Shown: in pieces, positions 37,197-48,726 of the stretch
Numbering within the stretch: position 1 is the stretch's first letter
Layout: each line of letters begins with the position of its first letter
Origin: Flabesymbios commensalis
Taxonomy: Eukaryota; Annelida; Polychaeta; Terebellida; Flabelligeridae
Direction of reading: 5' to 3'
DNA: 64,000 nucleotides
Assembly: GCA_964017125.1 (NCBI GenBank)
Contig: OZ024905.1
Coordinates: forward strand, 34,197,534-34,261,533
Program-made: the position numbers and the translations under genes
Notes under the pieces: model-generated
The model's database searches: none
What the model was told of the DNA's origin: nothing
Seen by the model: the letters and a program-made list of their open reading frames with translations, nothing else

Positions 37197-37257
37197 TTAG
37201 CTCTCGCCGTCACCGTAGGTGAGATGGAGGGAGCTATGGATTCCGCCCCCGTTTTTA
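37197..37257 (+). mobile_element. H1 copy F, isolated 5' hairpin
   Basis: TTAGCTCTCGCCGTCACCGT and the inverted GGTGAGATGGAGGGAGCTAT, then GGATTCCGCCCCCGTTTTT. Only this 61 bp terminus is present; leader and units are missing. Next to it, TTGTCGACTCCACAAAC begins unrelated sequence. Confidence 0.7.
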
Positions 37258-37499
37258 GTTTGTCGACTCCACAAACTTTTAAGCTGGTTTTCCACACAAA
37301 CGTCTGTCGGTAACTTCCGGTACTATCTGTTCTGTCTGTGCAATGTCAGAAGGCAATATCTGCTCCCTGGTATACTAGGCATTTACCGCTTTTTAACTGG
37401 CGTCTTCCTGCCATAGCGCTGCCAAAAGGCCGTATTTGTTCACTTGTAAATCAAGTATATACTTCCTTTCCGCTGATGTCACTGCCTCCTTTTGGCTTG

Positions 37500-38245
37500 C
37501 ACTGACCCAATGTTGTTCTAATGCTGGCCCGCCGTCTTCGACGTCGGCACAACATTAAAACAACATCGGGTCAATGCCTCGTGATAGCTGGGTAGGTGCT
37601 CATGAATGCCAGCAGTCTGTCGCGGGAGGGCTAGCCACTTTCTCACACCCCTCTCTGCCTCACTTGACACAACCGTGTTATGTTACACAATATAACAATT
37701 AGGTCTTGGCTAAGATATTTATCTCCAAAAATTGCAAATTTTGTATTAATAAAATTAGATTTTTGGACTCGGAAGTGAAAGGCATTGCACATTGATATAA
37801 TTTATACACTTCTGGTGTGAAAAATGACCGAATAATGTAATTTATTGCAATGCCCGATCATGTGGTAAGTTAACCCTTTCATTACGACCATCTGACATGG
37901 AAAAGGGACAAAGTATGGTGAACTATACATTTTTATTTATTAAGTTTATTTTGCCTGAGTTTGTGTCCTATTTAGGGGAAATAGGGGTGCTGTGTGTGAG
38001 AAACGGTTGACATTTCTGTGCACCAGTCCTTATGAATATGTCCAATATAACGTTTGGGGTCCCTAGGTTAGGTAGGCCTACTTTCGTCTTTAAGAAGTGT
38101 TTAGATAAAATATATGTTCATGATTAAATATAGTGATTAGACCGTAAAGGGTTTTGATTGGAATAATATTGGCCAAGCGTCGCAGACAGTGGCCCAGCAT
38201 TACATCAGCATTGGGCCAATGTATCATGTTATCTGGTGTTTCTGG
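37500..38245. repeat. Further palindromic-repeat fragments
   Basis: CAATGTTGTTCTAATGCTGG near 37510, GGCACAACATTAAAACAAC near 37545, and GGCCCAGCATTACATCAGC near 38190, edged by GTGATAGCTGGGTA and GTTATCTGGTG. The AT-rich DNA between 37600 and 38160 holds nothing recognised. Confidence 0.4.
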
Positions 38246-38703
38246 CGCCTGATGTAAAGAAAACCCAGTGCCTGACTTATAAAGAGTAGGCCTAATTGTG
38301 GGATTCCCACAAAAAATAAAACTGGCCCAACATCATTCTATCACTGCGCCACACTTTTTTTTTGACGCAACAAGTTAATTTTAGTGGGCCATAGGATTTT
38401 TGAAGATAAGGCCCTGCCTGCTGAATTAAAGGGACTGGCTCAGGCTAAAATCAGAAAAAAATCAGTGATTCTATTTTGGCTTATTAATATGACCATATAA
38501 TGTAAACATGTCCATAGAATAGAACTGCAAAAGTTTTTTTAATTTTTGTGCTGTGCATTTACCAGTTAGGCTAGATATAGAGACGAAATTCCCGTATTTC
38601 TGATTTTTAATTTTTACTATTTATATTGCCGTATATTAACCGTCTGCGTCCCTATGTTTGTGCTATATTCAAATTAAACTGAACGTAGATTTTAACCTAA
38701 GTC

Positions 38704-38867
38704 CAGTGGCGGATCCAGAATGTGCAAGCGGAGGGGGCGTAAGCCACATTTTGGCTGAAAAAAGGGGTGTTAGCTTCACTTTAGTCAAAAAATGCATGAA
38801 AATTCAATATTATCACCAATAACGGGGGGGCGTACGCCGGGTACGCCCTATAATGTATCCGCCACTG
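38704..38867. mobile_element. 164 bp TIR MITE (CAGTGGCGGATCCA ends)
   Basis: The left end CAGTGGCGGATCCAGAATG and the right end CATTATAGG..TATCCGCCACTG (inverted) are matching termini. TAAGTC occurs immediately on both sides (38698-38703, 38868-38873), a likely target duplication. Interior G-rich and C-rich stretches; no ORF. A single right end of the same family is at 44561-44575. Confidence 0.75.
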
Positions 38868-39084
38868 TAAGTCTATGCTAAAAACACAAATAGTAGGCCT
38901 AATTTATGTTCTTGTATTATGGACCCTATCGATGGAAACTGATATTCAACATCACATTGTAATAAAGGCCTAAATATCACGCTAATAGGGATCTAATTAG
39001 AAGTTACTAAAATGTGTGGTACCAAAGCCATAACTTTATTGAATTTAGAAATAGTAATATTATTAATAAAAGATGTTCCTTTAA

Positions 39085-39212
39085 TGCTGGTTAAACGATG
39101 TAGAGCGCGGCACAACAATAAACTAAATATCCAGTTATCCCTGGTTTAATGCTAGTCCACAGTCTGCACCGCTGCCCCAACATTAAACTAACATTAAGTC
39201 GATGTAGCTTCT
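39085..39212. repeat. Palindromic-repeat fragment
   Basis: CTGGTTTAATGCTAGTCCAC and GCCCCAACATTAAACTAACA then TAAGTCGATGTAGC match the palindromic family. The DNA between it and the SINE at 39849 shows nothing recognisable. Confidence 0.4.
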
Positions 39213-39848
39213 GTGGAAAGTATAGCGTATATAGCCAGTGTAATATATTATGAGATTATGCTTTGTACGCATCGCGTTGACTACTACAATGAGGCAATAC
39301 CGCTGGAGTACGATCACACGTGTCTTGCCATAGAGTTAACTCTATATTTGGTCAGGCTAAACTTCTGAAATTCGAAACCTTTGAGTGTTGATCCACTGTT
39401 CGCCGTATCGTATTTGCTGGGATGCACCTAAAAGTATGCATACTTTAGAAGTGGATATATGTATATTAAAAACATGCCTCGAAGTAATAATATGTAGGGC
39501 TATAAAGTGTCTATAAAGCAGCTGGGCCAATAGTGTTTTTTTTAATGACACAGCATCATAGTTGAATTCACGCTTTCCCATTCGTTGATTGTTTTCTACC
39601 AATTACTGGCCAACCTTCAATGATGAAGACGAGGACCAGCCGTGCATGTGGATTATAAAACTTTAAAATATATATTTTTCATTTTTGCAATAAATGAAAA
39701 GCAAAGTGGAACAGGGAACACTATTATGGCAGAACCAGAGTAAAAACATACCTTTCAATTATAACAGGTAAGGGATAGCAATGACATAACCAATATATAT
39801 TATGCACATTTAATATGTTGTGCAGAATAAAATATAAAAAATGTTGGG

Positions 39849-40030
39849 CAGCGCCCCTGACGGTGAACCAGAGTTAGTGTGCTCGGCCGTAGACCAACAG
39901 GGCTCAATTTCGAATCCTGTGTCTGGAGGGCAGTGACACCTCATTCATCTCACCATCCTCAGGTTCTCCTTACCCAGTTTAGCCTATATGTGTACAGATG
40001 TGGTGTAGAACCCCATTTATTTCATTTCAT
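39849..40030 (+). repeat. tRNA-derived SINE, single-head copy
   Basis: The head (CCTGACGGTGAACCAGAG, AGTGTGCTCGG) and an ATTTCGAATCCTGTGTCTGG B-box-like segment are followed by a body (CATCTCACCATCCTCAGG, CCCAGTTTAGCCTATATGTG) and a TTTCATTTCAT tail. It matches, at lower identity, the minus-strand SINE at 42261-42572 but lacks that element's first tRNA-like unit. Target duplication not clear. Confidence 0.7.
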
Positions 40031-40379
40031 AGCATTTGATACAGTCAATTAACACCTGACTCAACATTGGCCTGACAACATTACAGCAACATTTCAGCAA
40101 AGATCGTGTGAGTTGAGAAAGCTCTCATGGGTCTTTATCCTTAGGTCTACTGTGTGTATTGTGATTTCCATAATTGGCATTACATAAGAGGGTGCAGTGA
40201 AAGTGCATTACGTCCACATGTGATAATGATGTATTAGGGCTACTGTATATTTCATGGCTGAGTAAGAAACATTTAAAGCTGATAATTTACAACTTTGTTA
40301 GGCCTATTTTAGACAGAAGAATTAAATTGAAAATTAAAGATTTCGTGAAAATTCCTGGCTAACTGGGGCATTATAAAAG

Positions 40380-40673
40380 TCGCAGAAGAAGTAATAATTG
40401 CACTTTTGTAATATTAACATTGTAGTCCTGTGAAATGATTCTTTGTCAAGCATATTTCATTAGGTGCGGTGCTTTAGAACGTGTGTAAAATCAGCAAAAT
40501 GTATTATGGGAACCAAACATAATAATATAAATGCCAATGATCGATATAAAGGATATACATCTTTTCATGATAATGCATCTTAGAGTTTAGATATACATTC
40601 CCTGACACATTTATAGCTGATTTTTTGCAATGCTGTTGACAAACGTCAAGGCCCCTGGGCCTCTTGTTTTTTT
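40380..40673 (+). mobile_element. 3' part of a Helentron-like element fused to H1 copy G
   Basis: It matches 45845-46055 plus 46792-46882 (AGTAATAATTGCACTT, GTCCTGTGAAATGATTCTTTG, GCAATGCTGTTGAC). It ends with the hairpin GGCCC-CT-GGGCC and CTCTTGTT, then a T run joined directly to the H1 leader. It seems to replace the 5' hairpin of copy G. Confidence 0.65.
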
Positions 40674-43600
40674 AACTCTTCTTTTGCCTATAACTTTGTA
40701 AGAAAATAAGCTAGGATAGCAATTTTTTGTATGTGGGTTACTTCCAGGTGGCTAATGGACAGGTTAGAATATTTTTAATCTGAATTCAATACGCAAGTTG
40801 CAGAGGAGAAAATGATGCTGTTACGGCGTTGGGCCGTCCGTAAACAATTCGTTTCCGGAGCATATCTCTGAAAGTACTTGTCCAATTGTCTTCAAATTTC
40901 ACACACAACACCCCTAGGGGGTCTAGTTGTGCCTTTTGGGGTATATGAATTTTGACCTACTTTTGGTTCAGAACTATGACCTATTTAGACGTTTTGACGC
41001 ACACTTCGTTTCCGGAGCAGATCTCGAAAAGTACTGGTTAGATGACAGTCATATTGCACATACATGTTCTCTAAGGTCCCTAGTTGTGCCTTTTCAGGTT
41101 TTTGGACCTTGGAGTTGACCCAGCACTTTGACCTAATTTATAACATCGGTAAATCCGACTGAAATATTTTGCGGAATATCATGAAAACCGCTCAAGATAG
41201 CTACACCATTACTATCAAACAAATTGTCAGGTTTCAGGAGAGGATGCATCTTGAAAAATTTCAAGTTCATAAAATTTAAAATGGCCGCCTATCGGCCATT
41301 ATTCACCTCGACAGGCCTGATATTGCCGAATATCATGAAAACCGCTCAAGATATCTACACCATTACTATAAAACAAATTGTAAGGTTTCAGGGGAGGATG
41401 CATTTTGAAAAAATTCAACTCGACCAAGTTCAAAATGGTCGCCAGTCGGCCATTATTCACTTTCACATGGCCGTTATTTGGTAAACCGTGCTAGATGGCT
41501 AGACCATTACTATAAAACAAAATGTGTGATTTCAGGAGAGGCTGCATCTTGAAAAAATTCGACCCGAGAAAATTCAAAATGGCCGCTTATCGGCCATTAT
41601 TCACTTTCACATGGCTGATATTTGGTAAGCCGTGCTAGATGGCTAGACCATTACTATAAAACGAAATGTGAGATTTCAGCTGAGTATGCATCTTGAAAAA
41701 ATTTGACTTGATCAAGTTAAAAATGGCCGCCTTTTCCGCCATTATTCATTTTCACATGGCCGGTATTTGGTAAACCGTGCTAGACGGCTAGACCATTACT
41801 ATAAAACAAAGTGTGAGTTTTTCGGGGGAAGATGCACCCTGAAAATTTTAAACTTACGAATTCAAAATGGCCGACAATCAGCATTATTTACCTCGATAGA
41901 CCTGATATCAGGTAAACCGTGCTTGATAGCTAGACCATTACTATAAAACAATATGTGACGTTTCGGGAGAGGATGCCTTTTGAAAACTTTCGACTCAATC
42001 GAATTCAAAATGGCAGCCTATCGGCCACTATTTACTTTCACATTGCTGATATTTGGTAAACCGTGTTAGATAGCTGGACCATTACTATAAAACAATATGT
42101 GACGTTTCGGGAGAGGATGCCTTTTGAAAACTTTCGACTCAATCGAATTCAAAATGGCAGCCTATCGGCCACTATTTACTTTCACATTGCTGATATTTGG
42201 TAAACCGTGTTAGATAGCTGGACCATTACTATAAAACAAAATGTGAGATTTCAGGAGAGGAAATGAAATGAATCGGGCTTTAGGCCACCTTTGTGCACAT
42301 ATAGGCTAAACTGGGCCAGGAGAACCTCCTGAGGATGGTGAGATGATTGAGATGACACTGTCCTCCAGACACAGGATTCGAAATTCGAGCTCTGGCGGTC
42401 TGAGGCCGAGCACGCTACCTCTCGGTCACGGAGGCTCCCCACAATACTAACTTTCACACGTGGATGGGGAAGAAACAATTTTGTTTCTTTCAAACCGCCG
42501 AGACCGGGAACCGAACCCCGGACTCTGGCGTGAAAGGCAGCGGTGCTAACCACTACCCTAGGGCCCCCGCCCTTCAGGAGAGGATGCATCTTAAAAAAAT
42601 TGACTCGATCAAATTCAAAATCAGCCATTATTCACTTTCACATAGCTGTTATTTGGTAACCATACTAAATGGCTAGACCATTACTATAAAACAAAATGTG
42701 AGATTTCAGGAGAGGATGCATTTTGAAAAAATTCGACCCGAGAAAATTCAAAATGGCCGCTTATCGGCCATTATTCACTTTCACATGGCTGATATTTGGT
42801 AAACCGTGCTAGATGGCTAGACCATTACTATAAAACGAAATGTGAGATTTCAGATGAGTATGCATCTTGAAAAAATTTGACTTGATCAAGTTAAAAATGG
42901 CCGCCTTTTCGGCCATTATTCATTTTCACATGGCCGGTATTTGGTAAACCGTGCTAGACGGCTAGACCATTACTATAAAACAAAGTGTGAGTTTTTCGGG
43001 GGAAGATGCACCCTGAAAATTTTAAACTTACAAATTCAAAATGGCCGACAATCAGCATTATTTACCTCGATAGACCTGATATCAGGTAAACCGTGCTAGA
43101 TAGCTAGACCATTACTATAAAACAATATGTGACGTTTCGGGAGAGGATGCCTTTTGAAAACTTTCGACTCAATCGAATTCAAAATGGCCGCCTATCGGCC
43201 ACTATTTACTTTCACATTGCTGATATTTGGTAAACCGTGTTAGATAGCTGGACCATTACTATAAAACAAAATGTGAGATTTCAGGAGAGGATGCATCTTA
43301 AAAAAATTGACTCGATCAAATTCAAAATCAGCCATTATTCACTTTCACATAGCTGTTATTTGGTAACCATACTAGATGGCTAGACCATTACTATAAAACA
43401 AAATGTGAGATTTCGGGAGAGGATGCATTTTGAAAAATTTCGACTTGATCAAATTCAAAATGGTCTCCTATCGGCCATTATTCACTTTCACATGGCCGAT
43501 ATTTGGTAAACCGTGCTAGATGGCTAGACCATTACTATAGAATGAAATGTGAGATTTCAGCTGAGGATGCATCTTGGAAAATTTCGCCTTGATCAAATTC

Positions 43601-44332
43601 AAAATAGCCGCCTTTAGGCCATTATTCACTTTCACATGGCCGTTATTTGGTAAACCGTGCTAGATGGCTAGATCATTACTATAAAACAAAATGTAAGATT
43701 TCAGGAGAGAATGCATCTTGAAAAATTTAGACTCGATCAAATTCAAAATGGCCGCCTATTGGCCATTATTCACTTTCACATGGCCGATATTTGGTAAGCC
43801 GTGCTAGATGGCTAGACAATTACTATAGAATGAAATGTGAGCTTTCAGCTGAGGATGCATCTTGAAAAATTCTGACTAGATCAAATTCAAAATGGCCCCC
43901 TATCGGCCATTATCTACTTTCACATGCCCAATATTTTGCAAACTGTGTTAGATGCTAGTCCATTACTATAAAACAAAATTCGAGGTTTCAGGGGAGGATG
44001 CACCCTTATATTTTTTAACTAGTTTATATCGAATTCAAAGTGACCGTAAATCAGCCATCAGTTACCTCGATTGGCCTGATATCGGGTAAACCGTGCCAGA
44101 TAGGTAGACCATTACTGGGATACTGATTAGGATCATTAATTTCAATGGAGGTTTGCTATCTCTGACAGACTGTCTAGTTCTTATCTTACTCTTAGACTGA
44201 GCTTCTTAGACCTAGTTGTCTTGCGTCTTGATTTTTGACCTAGCCTAGGACTACATTAATAACCCTACACAAAATTGCTTAAATCAAATTCTAATTCGGA
44301 GTGGGAGCTCCTGGACTTATGTTGTCTTGTTT
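40674..44332 (+). mobile_element. H1 copy G, expanded array, lacks 5' hairpin
   Basis: It starts within the leader (CTCTTCTTTTGCCTATAAC) and ends with the standard tail (GTGGGAGCTCC, TGTTGTCTTGTT). The body is about 3.66 kb because part of the array is duplicated. The rare variant GACCCGAGAAAATTC occurs at 41561 and again at 42734 with matching following units, and one unit is doubled at about 41957 and 42100. A SINE interrupts one unit at 42261-42572. Confidence 0.85.
42261..42572 (-). repeat. Two-headed tRNA-derived SINE with 11 bp TSD
   Basis: Read on the minus strand, a first tRNA-like unit has an A box (TAGTGGTTAGCACC) and a B box (GGGTTCGGTTCCCGG). A second unit has TGACCGAGAGGTAGC and TTTCGAATCCTG. 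A body and ATTTCATTTC tail follow. TTCAGGAGAGG flanks both sides (42250-42260, 42573-42583). The same H1 site is uninterrupted at 43280-43290. The longish frames on both strands here are SINE sequence. It is not a functional tRNA. Confidence 0.88.
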
Positions 44333-44499
44333 TAATAAATTCTACATCTATGTATAATCATATAATACGAGGTGTCTTTTTGTGACGTGAATAGGTAAGA
44401 AAAAACAGGCCGAAATATGAACCTGAACACTTCATTTGAGGCCTCAGAATTATTTTTTTCCCGGGGGGAGCATACCCCGCTCCTTAGAGCATTCGAGGC

Positions 44500-44575
44500 T
44501 GGCTGTGGTGTGTATAAATTCTTGAAAAAATTGGCGCCCCCCCCCCCCGTTTGTCAATTCCTGGATCCGCCACTG
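44500..44575. mobile_element. Solo end of the CAGTGGCGGATCC TIR family
   Basis: A C run followed by TTTGTCAATTCCTGGATCCG then CCACTG; on the minus strand it begins CAGTGGCGGATCCAGGAATT. The opposite terminus is not found upstream, so the element looks truncated. Confidence 0.5.
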
Positions 44576-45330
44576 GGGATATATAGTACTTTAAGTATTA
44601 TATATAGTACTTACAGTATAGCCCCCATATATGTTGCGTCGCTGATTTTTAAAATGTGAATTCTGGGTTGAGTTGTCAAACATGGTCCAATTACATCAGC
44701 ACTTGAGACACTATGACTTATATAGCGGTGCAACAATTGTTGCCCCGTTTGCATAATTCGTGTCATGTGGACAGTAGAGTCACCATGCTTCGTTACTCAT
44801 TAAACATGTTAGATTTTGGATCAAATGTGATCGATTTACCTTGTGTTGTTTGCCTGACTGTCCGTGTGCCGTCGCCATACTCCAGCATACCCAGAGAAAA
44901 AACGTTATGCAGTTTTGATTGAATTTGAGTGGAATGGTCTGAAAGTGTCTGAAATTAATAATTTGAAAAATAGAAAGTTCCTAGAAGCTATAGCATCTCA
45001 TCTTAATTTGTGTAATTTAACAAATTTGGTTGTTTTGAATTTGTCTTTTTTCAGAACCACCAGGTGCTCTAAACTCTTCCAGGATTCGTTGTGGTGCTTG
45101 AATCCTGCCTGTTATTTTGTCTTGTTGTTTTGATGGTTTGTGAATTCTGTAGTTGAGTGTAGGCCTATGCTTGTTTTCTTGGCGTTTTCTGAGTTTTTGT
45201 TTGTTGGTGAAAGTTATTATCTGTTATTTATAAGTGTTCATGTGAATGTGTGACATGGCTTGTGAATTATTGTCACTCACTCACCAACGCGGTGACAAGT
45301 TGGTTAGTGGTGACAAGTTGGTGGGTGATA
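44576..45330. other. Intergenic DNA with one unrecognised ORF
   Basis: The + frame 44864-45133 contains EKKRYAVLIEFEWNGLKVSE, then NRKFLEAIASHLNLCNL. Its composition is protein-like and parts are leucine-rich, but I recognise no family. It might be a decayed exon or transposon ORF. No splice context is clear. Confidence 0.25.
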
Positions 45331-45349
45331 ACGTGTCGTGGTGACCTGC

Positions 45350-45610
45350 TCAACGCTGGAAGTGTTGTCCTGTCAACGCCAGCGTTGCGCCAATGATGGC
45401 TCAGTGCTTTTAGCGCTGGACTGACATTGGCACTGCGGTAGTCACACTGTGATAGCATTCGATGTGTCTATATCACTCTCACTTGCTGCCAGCGTTATCC
45501 CAATGTTTACCCAGTGCCGTTGGCGCATGACGACACTGCCACAGCTCTAGCAGTAATCGCTGGTTTATTGCTGGTCATCCGTCTGCAAAGCTGGCCCAAC
45601 ATTAAACTAA
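45350..45610. repeat. Palindromic-repeat cluster
   Basis: CAACGCTGGAAGTG, CAACGCCAGCGTTG, GCCAATGATGGCTCAGTG, AGCGCTGGACTGACATTGG and GGCCCAACATTAAACTAAC. Overlapping inverted pieces of the TTGGGCCA family; GC content is higher than the surroundings. Confidence 0.45.
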
Positions 45611-45844
45611 CAATAACAACACATAAAAACTATAAAAAAATAATAATTTATATTTAAGCTATCGATGTATATGATTGTATTGATCATAAAAATCATTCAT
45701 TGGAACCGTTTTGCTAATCAGCTTCTAGATACCAGCAAGAATCTCCAGTGTATAACACATCATCTTGATATTAGTGATCAGGTGATGTGTTTGTATATAT
45801 AACAACAATACCAAAGGGCGGGGGCCCTGTTGAAAGGCCCAGAA

Positions 45845-46882
45845 TAAGTAATAATTGCACTTCTACTTTTGTAACATTTATTACATTGTAGTCCTGTAAA
45901 ATGATTCTTTGTCAAACATTTTTCATAAGGTGCAGTACTTCAGAATGTGTGTAAAATCGGCAAATGATGGAATCGAACATATAATATAAATTCCAATGAT
46001 ATATAGCGTATAAATACATACTACCGGGTATATAGGCCCATAAATATTTTCTTTTCATGATAACTAAGGTTCCCCCCTACCAGGGGGGGGCTTTTTCTTT
46101 TTGTACGGTTTCATCCGCCGGCGCATGGACTCCGCCTCTCATCCATACCATGTCACCCTCATATCTACAAAACCGCTTTTTCAATTCATTTGGTGTTCAA
46201 CATACTGGATACAAGTATTAATTCCTAGGCTGCATCCATTTTTCAGAAAGTTCGGAAAAATATTCGGGTCATGGCGGCCATCTTTAATCTTTTTTCGTCA
46301 AATTAGGACCTTGTCACCCTGATGACTTCACAGCCGCTTATCCGATATACTCAATATTTAAAATACTGCATGGTAGTATTAATTCCTAGCCTGCATCAAT
46401 TTTTCAGAAAGTTTGGAAGAATATCCGGGTCATGGCGGCCATCTTTTTTCGTCAAATTATGACTTGTCACCCTGATAACCTCAAAGCCACTTATCCGATA
46501 CACTCAATATTCAACGTACTGCATGCTAGTATTAATTCCTAGACTGCATCAATTTTGCAGAAAGTTCTGGAAAATACCCGGGTCTTGGCGGCCTTCTTTA
46601 ATCTTTTGCGGTCAAAATAGCACCTAGTCAGCCTAAAGCTGCTAGCCTCTGCCTCATAATATTACTTGATAATTACATGTACAAATTGATTATCTAGTAA
46701 AATTATATTTTATGTTTAACTTTTATTTGAAAAGTGCGAGGGGGAGCCTTCTTGGGTGTTTTACATGGTAAACACTTACTTCTACTTCATTTTAGAACAT
46801 AGATATACATTCTCTGACACATCTGTAGCTGATATTTTGCAATGCTGTTGACAAGCGTCAAGGCCCCTGGGCCTCTTGTTTC
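45845..46882 (+). mobile_element. Helentron-like element, interrupted by a second element
   Basis: 45845-46064 and 46792-46882 together match the uninterrupted sequence at 40380-40667. It ends with hairpin GGCCC-CT-GGGCC and TCTTGTTT. The insertion point lies after CTTTTCATGATAA. Non-coding. Confidence 0.65.
46065..46791 (+). mobile_element. Nested element with ~160 bp tandem units
   Basis: It starts TAAGGTTCCCCCCTACCAGG with a C-rich/G-rich 5' hairpin, then three units (CACCCTCATATCTACAAAAC, ATTAATTCCTAGGCTGCAT, GGTCATGGCGGCCATC). The tail AAAGCTGCTAGCCTCTGCCT ... GGGTGTTTTACATGGTAAAC is shared with 21535-22170. Its clean position inside 45845-46882 defines both ends approximately. Confidence 0.65.
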
Positions 46883-46899
46883 ATAACCAAATGACATTT

Positions 46900-47238
46900 T
46901 TGGTGTGGAAATTTCTCCGTTTCCGTCAGAGACTGCATGCAAGCTTGTGGAGACAACACGGGGGAAATAACTCGACTTAGTTCATTGTTGCTCTAATTCT
47001 GTGTTCTTGGAGTAACAATCAGCTAATAAATCAACTTGGTGTTTTGTTGAGCCCAATTTTGCTTCCGTCAATCGTTTTGGAAGGTAAAAAACAATCTTAA
47101 ATTCACTTGATCCACTGTCAATTTCCGATTGCTGTGTCATGTATCGGGAAGACCATGTCTACATGCTGATAATGTGGATTTAGCAGACTGTAGTTTTAAG
47201 CAGAAAGATATACACAATTTTGTTGTCCTATCGACCAT
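46900..47238. mobile_element. Diverged right half of the CGATGG TIR family
   Basis: GCTTGTGGAGACAACACGGG, TCAACTTGGTGTTTTGTTGA, ACATGCTGATAATGTGGATT and TTTAGCAGACTGTAGTT align in order with 2488-2826 and 10150-10499. Both outer ends are degraded. This is an older member of that family. Confidence 0.65.
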
Positions 47239-47239
47239 T

Positions 47240-48063
47240 AGGCCTACTTACTTTCATAGATATTTGTTAAACCTGGCCCGATGGCTAGACCATTACTATA
47301 AAACAAGATGTGAGGTTTCAGGGGAGGATGTACCCTGAAATTTTTTAAATAGATCAATAGACTGTGCTATATTATGGTTAGACCATCACTATAAAACAAA
47401 ATGTGAGGTTTCGGGGAGTATGTACTCTGACAAATTTAACTTGATCGAATTCAAATTTGGCTACTATTGGTCATTACTTTAATATGCTTGATATCTTATA
47501 AACCGTGCTAGATAGCTAGACCATTACTGTAAAACAAAATATGAGGTTTCAGGGGGATGTACCCTAAAAAATGTCGACTTGAGAAAATTCAAAATGGCCA
47601 CCTATCGGCCATTATTTACTTTCATATGCCCGATATTTGGTATAAACTGTGCTAGATGGTCAGACCATGACCATAAAACAAAATGTAAGGTTTCAGGGGA
47701 GGATGCACCTTGAAATTTTTTCACTTAATCAAATTCAAAATGGCGCCATTGTTTACTTTAATATGCCTGAGATATCTGGAAAACTATTACTATATAACAA
47801 AATTTGAGGTTTCGGAGGAGGATGCACTTTGAAATTTTCTACTCGATCAAATTCAAAATGGCCACCTATCGGCCATTATTTATATTCTTATGCCTGATAT
47901 TTGGTAAACCGTGCTAGATGGCTAGACTATTGTTAAAAAAATGTGTGATTTCAGGAAAGGTTGCACCGTGACAAATTTCGACTTGATCAAATTGGAAATG
48001 GCCGCCTATTGGCCATTATTTACTTTCGTATGCCCGACATTTGAAACACCATGCTAGATAGCT
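47240..48063 (+). mobile_element. Old H1-type tandem units
   Basis: Six or so degraded units with ATGGCTAGACCATTACTATA, TGTGAGGTTTCAGGGGAGG and AAAATGGCCACCTATCGGCC. No termini. The last unit is cut by a roughly 69 bp element at 48064-48132 with ACCCAGCAAAC and GTTTACTGGGT inverted ends. Confidence 0.7.
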
Positions 48064-48146
48064 ACCCAGCAAACACAAAACATTTGTATATCATTTATAC
48101 AACGTTGGACCAACGTCGAAGTTTACTGGGTAGACAATTGCTATAA

Positions 48147-48638
48147 GGTCTCACCACCCTAAATAAGCCGAAATCCAGGGAGGTGTCTACTAATGATGGA
48201 ATCATCACACAAAATATTTTTAATGCGGCTGTTCCAACCTCTATTGAAACAAAATAAAATACAAAGAAGTAATAATTTTGTGAATATTTAATAAGCCCAC
48301 GTTATCTTCTTTGTCAAGGATATCAGGAATAACTGTTTCATGATAACCTCGCAGGGATACAGTGGGTTAAAATGGTGTGTGTCTGTTCTGTGAAAGAGAG
48401 CACGGATTATAGCCCAATTTTAACAGTATTGACTTTTTTTACACTCTAGGGGGCGTAGCTCAAAATCTGTCTGGTAACCATACCCATAGCGGGCCTGTTT
48501 TCGAACAAGGACATCTCAAGCTTTATCCTGATATGTCACACTAAATATCTAATAGAGTGAAAAATGGTGAAATCGGCCTGCGGAATTGAGGCAATTTACA
48601 TGTGTTTCAATGGGACTGGCATTTGGGGTGGTGAGACC
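48147..48638. mobile_element. 492 bp TIR MITE (GGTCTCACCACCC), copy 1
   Basis: It begins GGTCTCACCACCCTAAAT and ends ATTTGGGGTGGTGAGACC, an 18 bp inverted pair with one mismatch. The interior is unique, with no transposase. It is nearly identical to 51831-52321; I noticed only a one-base T-run difference and one or two substitutions. Target duplication uncertain. Confidence 0.85.
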
Positions 48639-48726
48639 ATCAGTAGACACAAGGGGTTTGCGTGTTCTGGTCCTTTCTTGACATATTCGAGCTGCTTGAT
48701 AGAAAATCTGCAGCTTGATATCTATA

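Noticed and set aside
42490-42572. tRNA gene call on the minus strand
   Set aside because: A and B boxes are present, but the sequence is the head of a SINE and does not form a full cloverleaf that I could verify.
42251-42628. 125-codon minus-strand frame and overlapping + frame in copy G
   Set aside because: Both fall on a SINE with a clear target duplication; the sequence is tRNA-derived.
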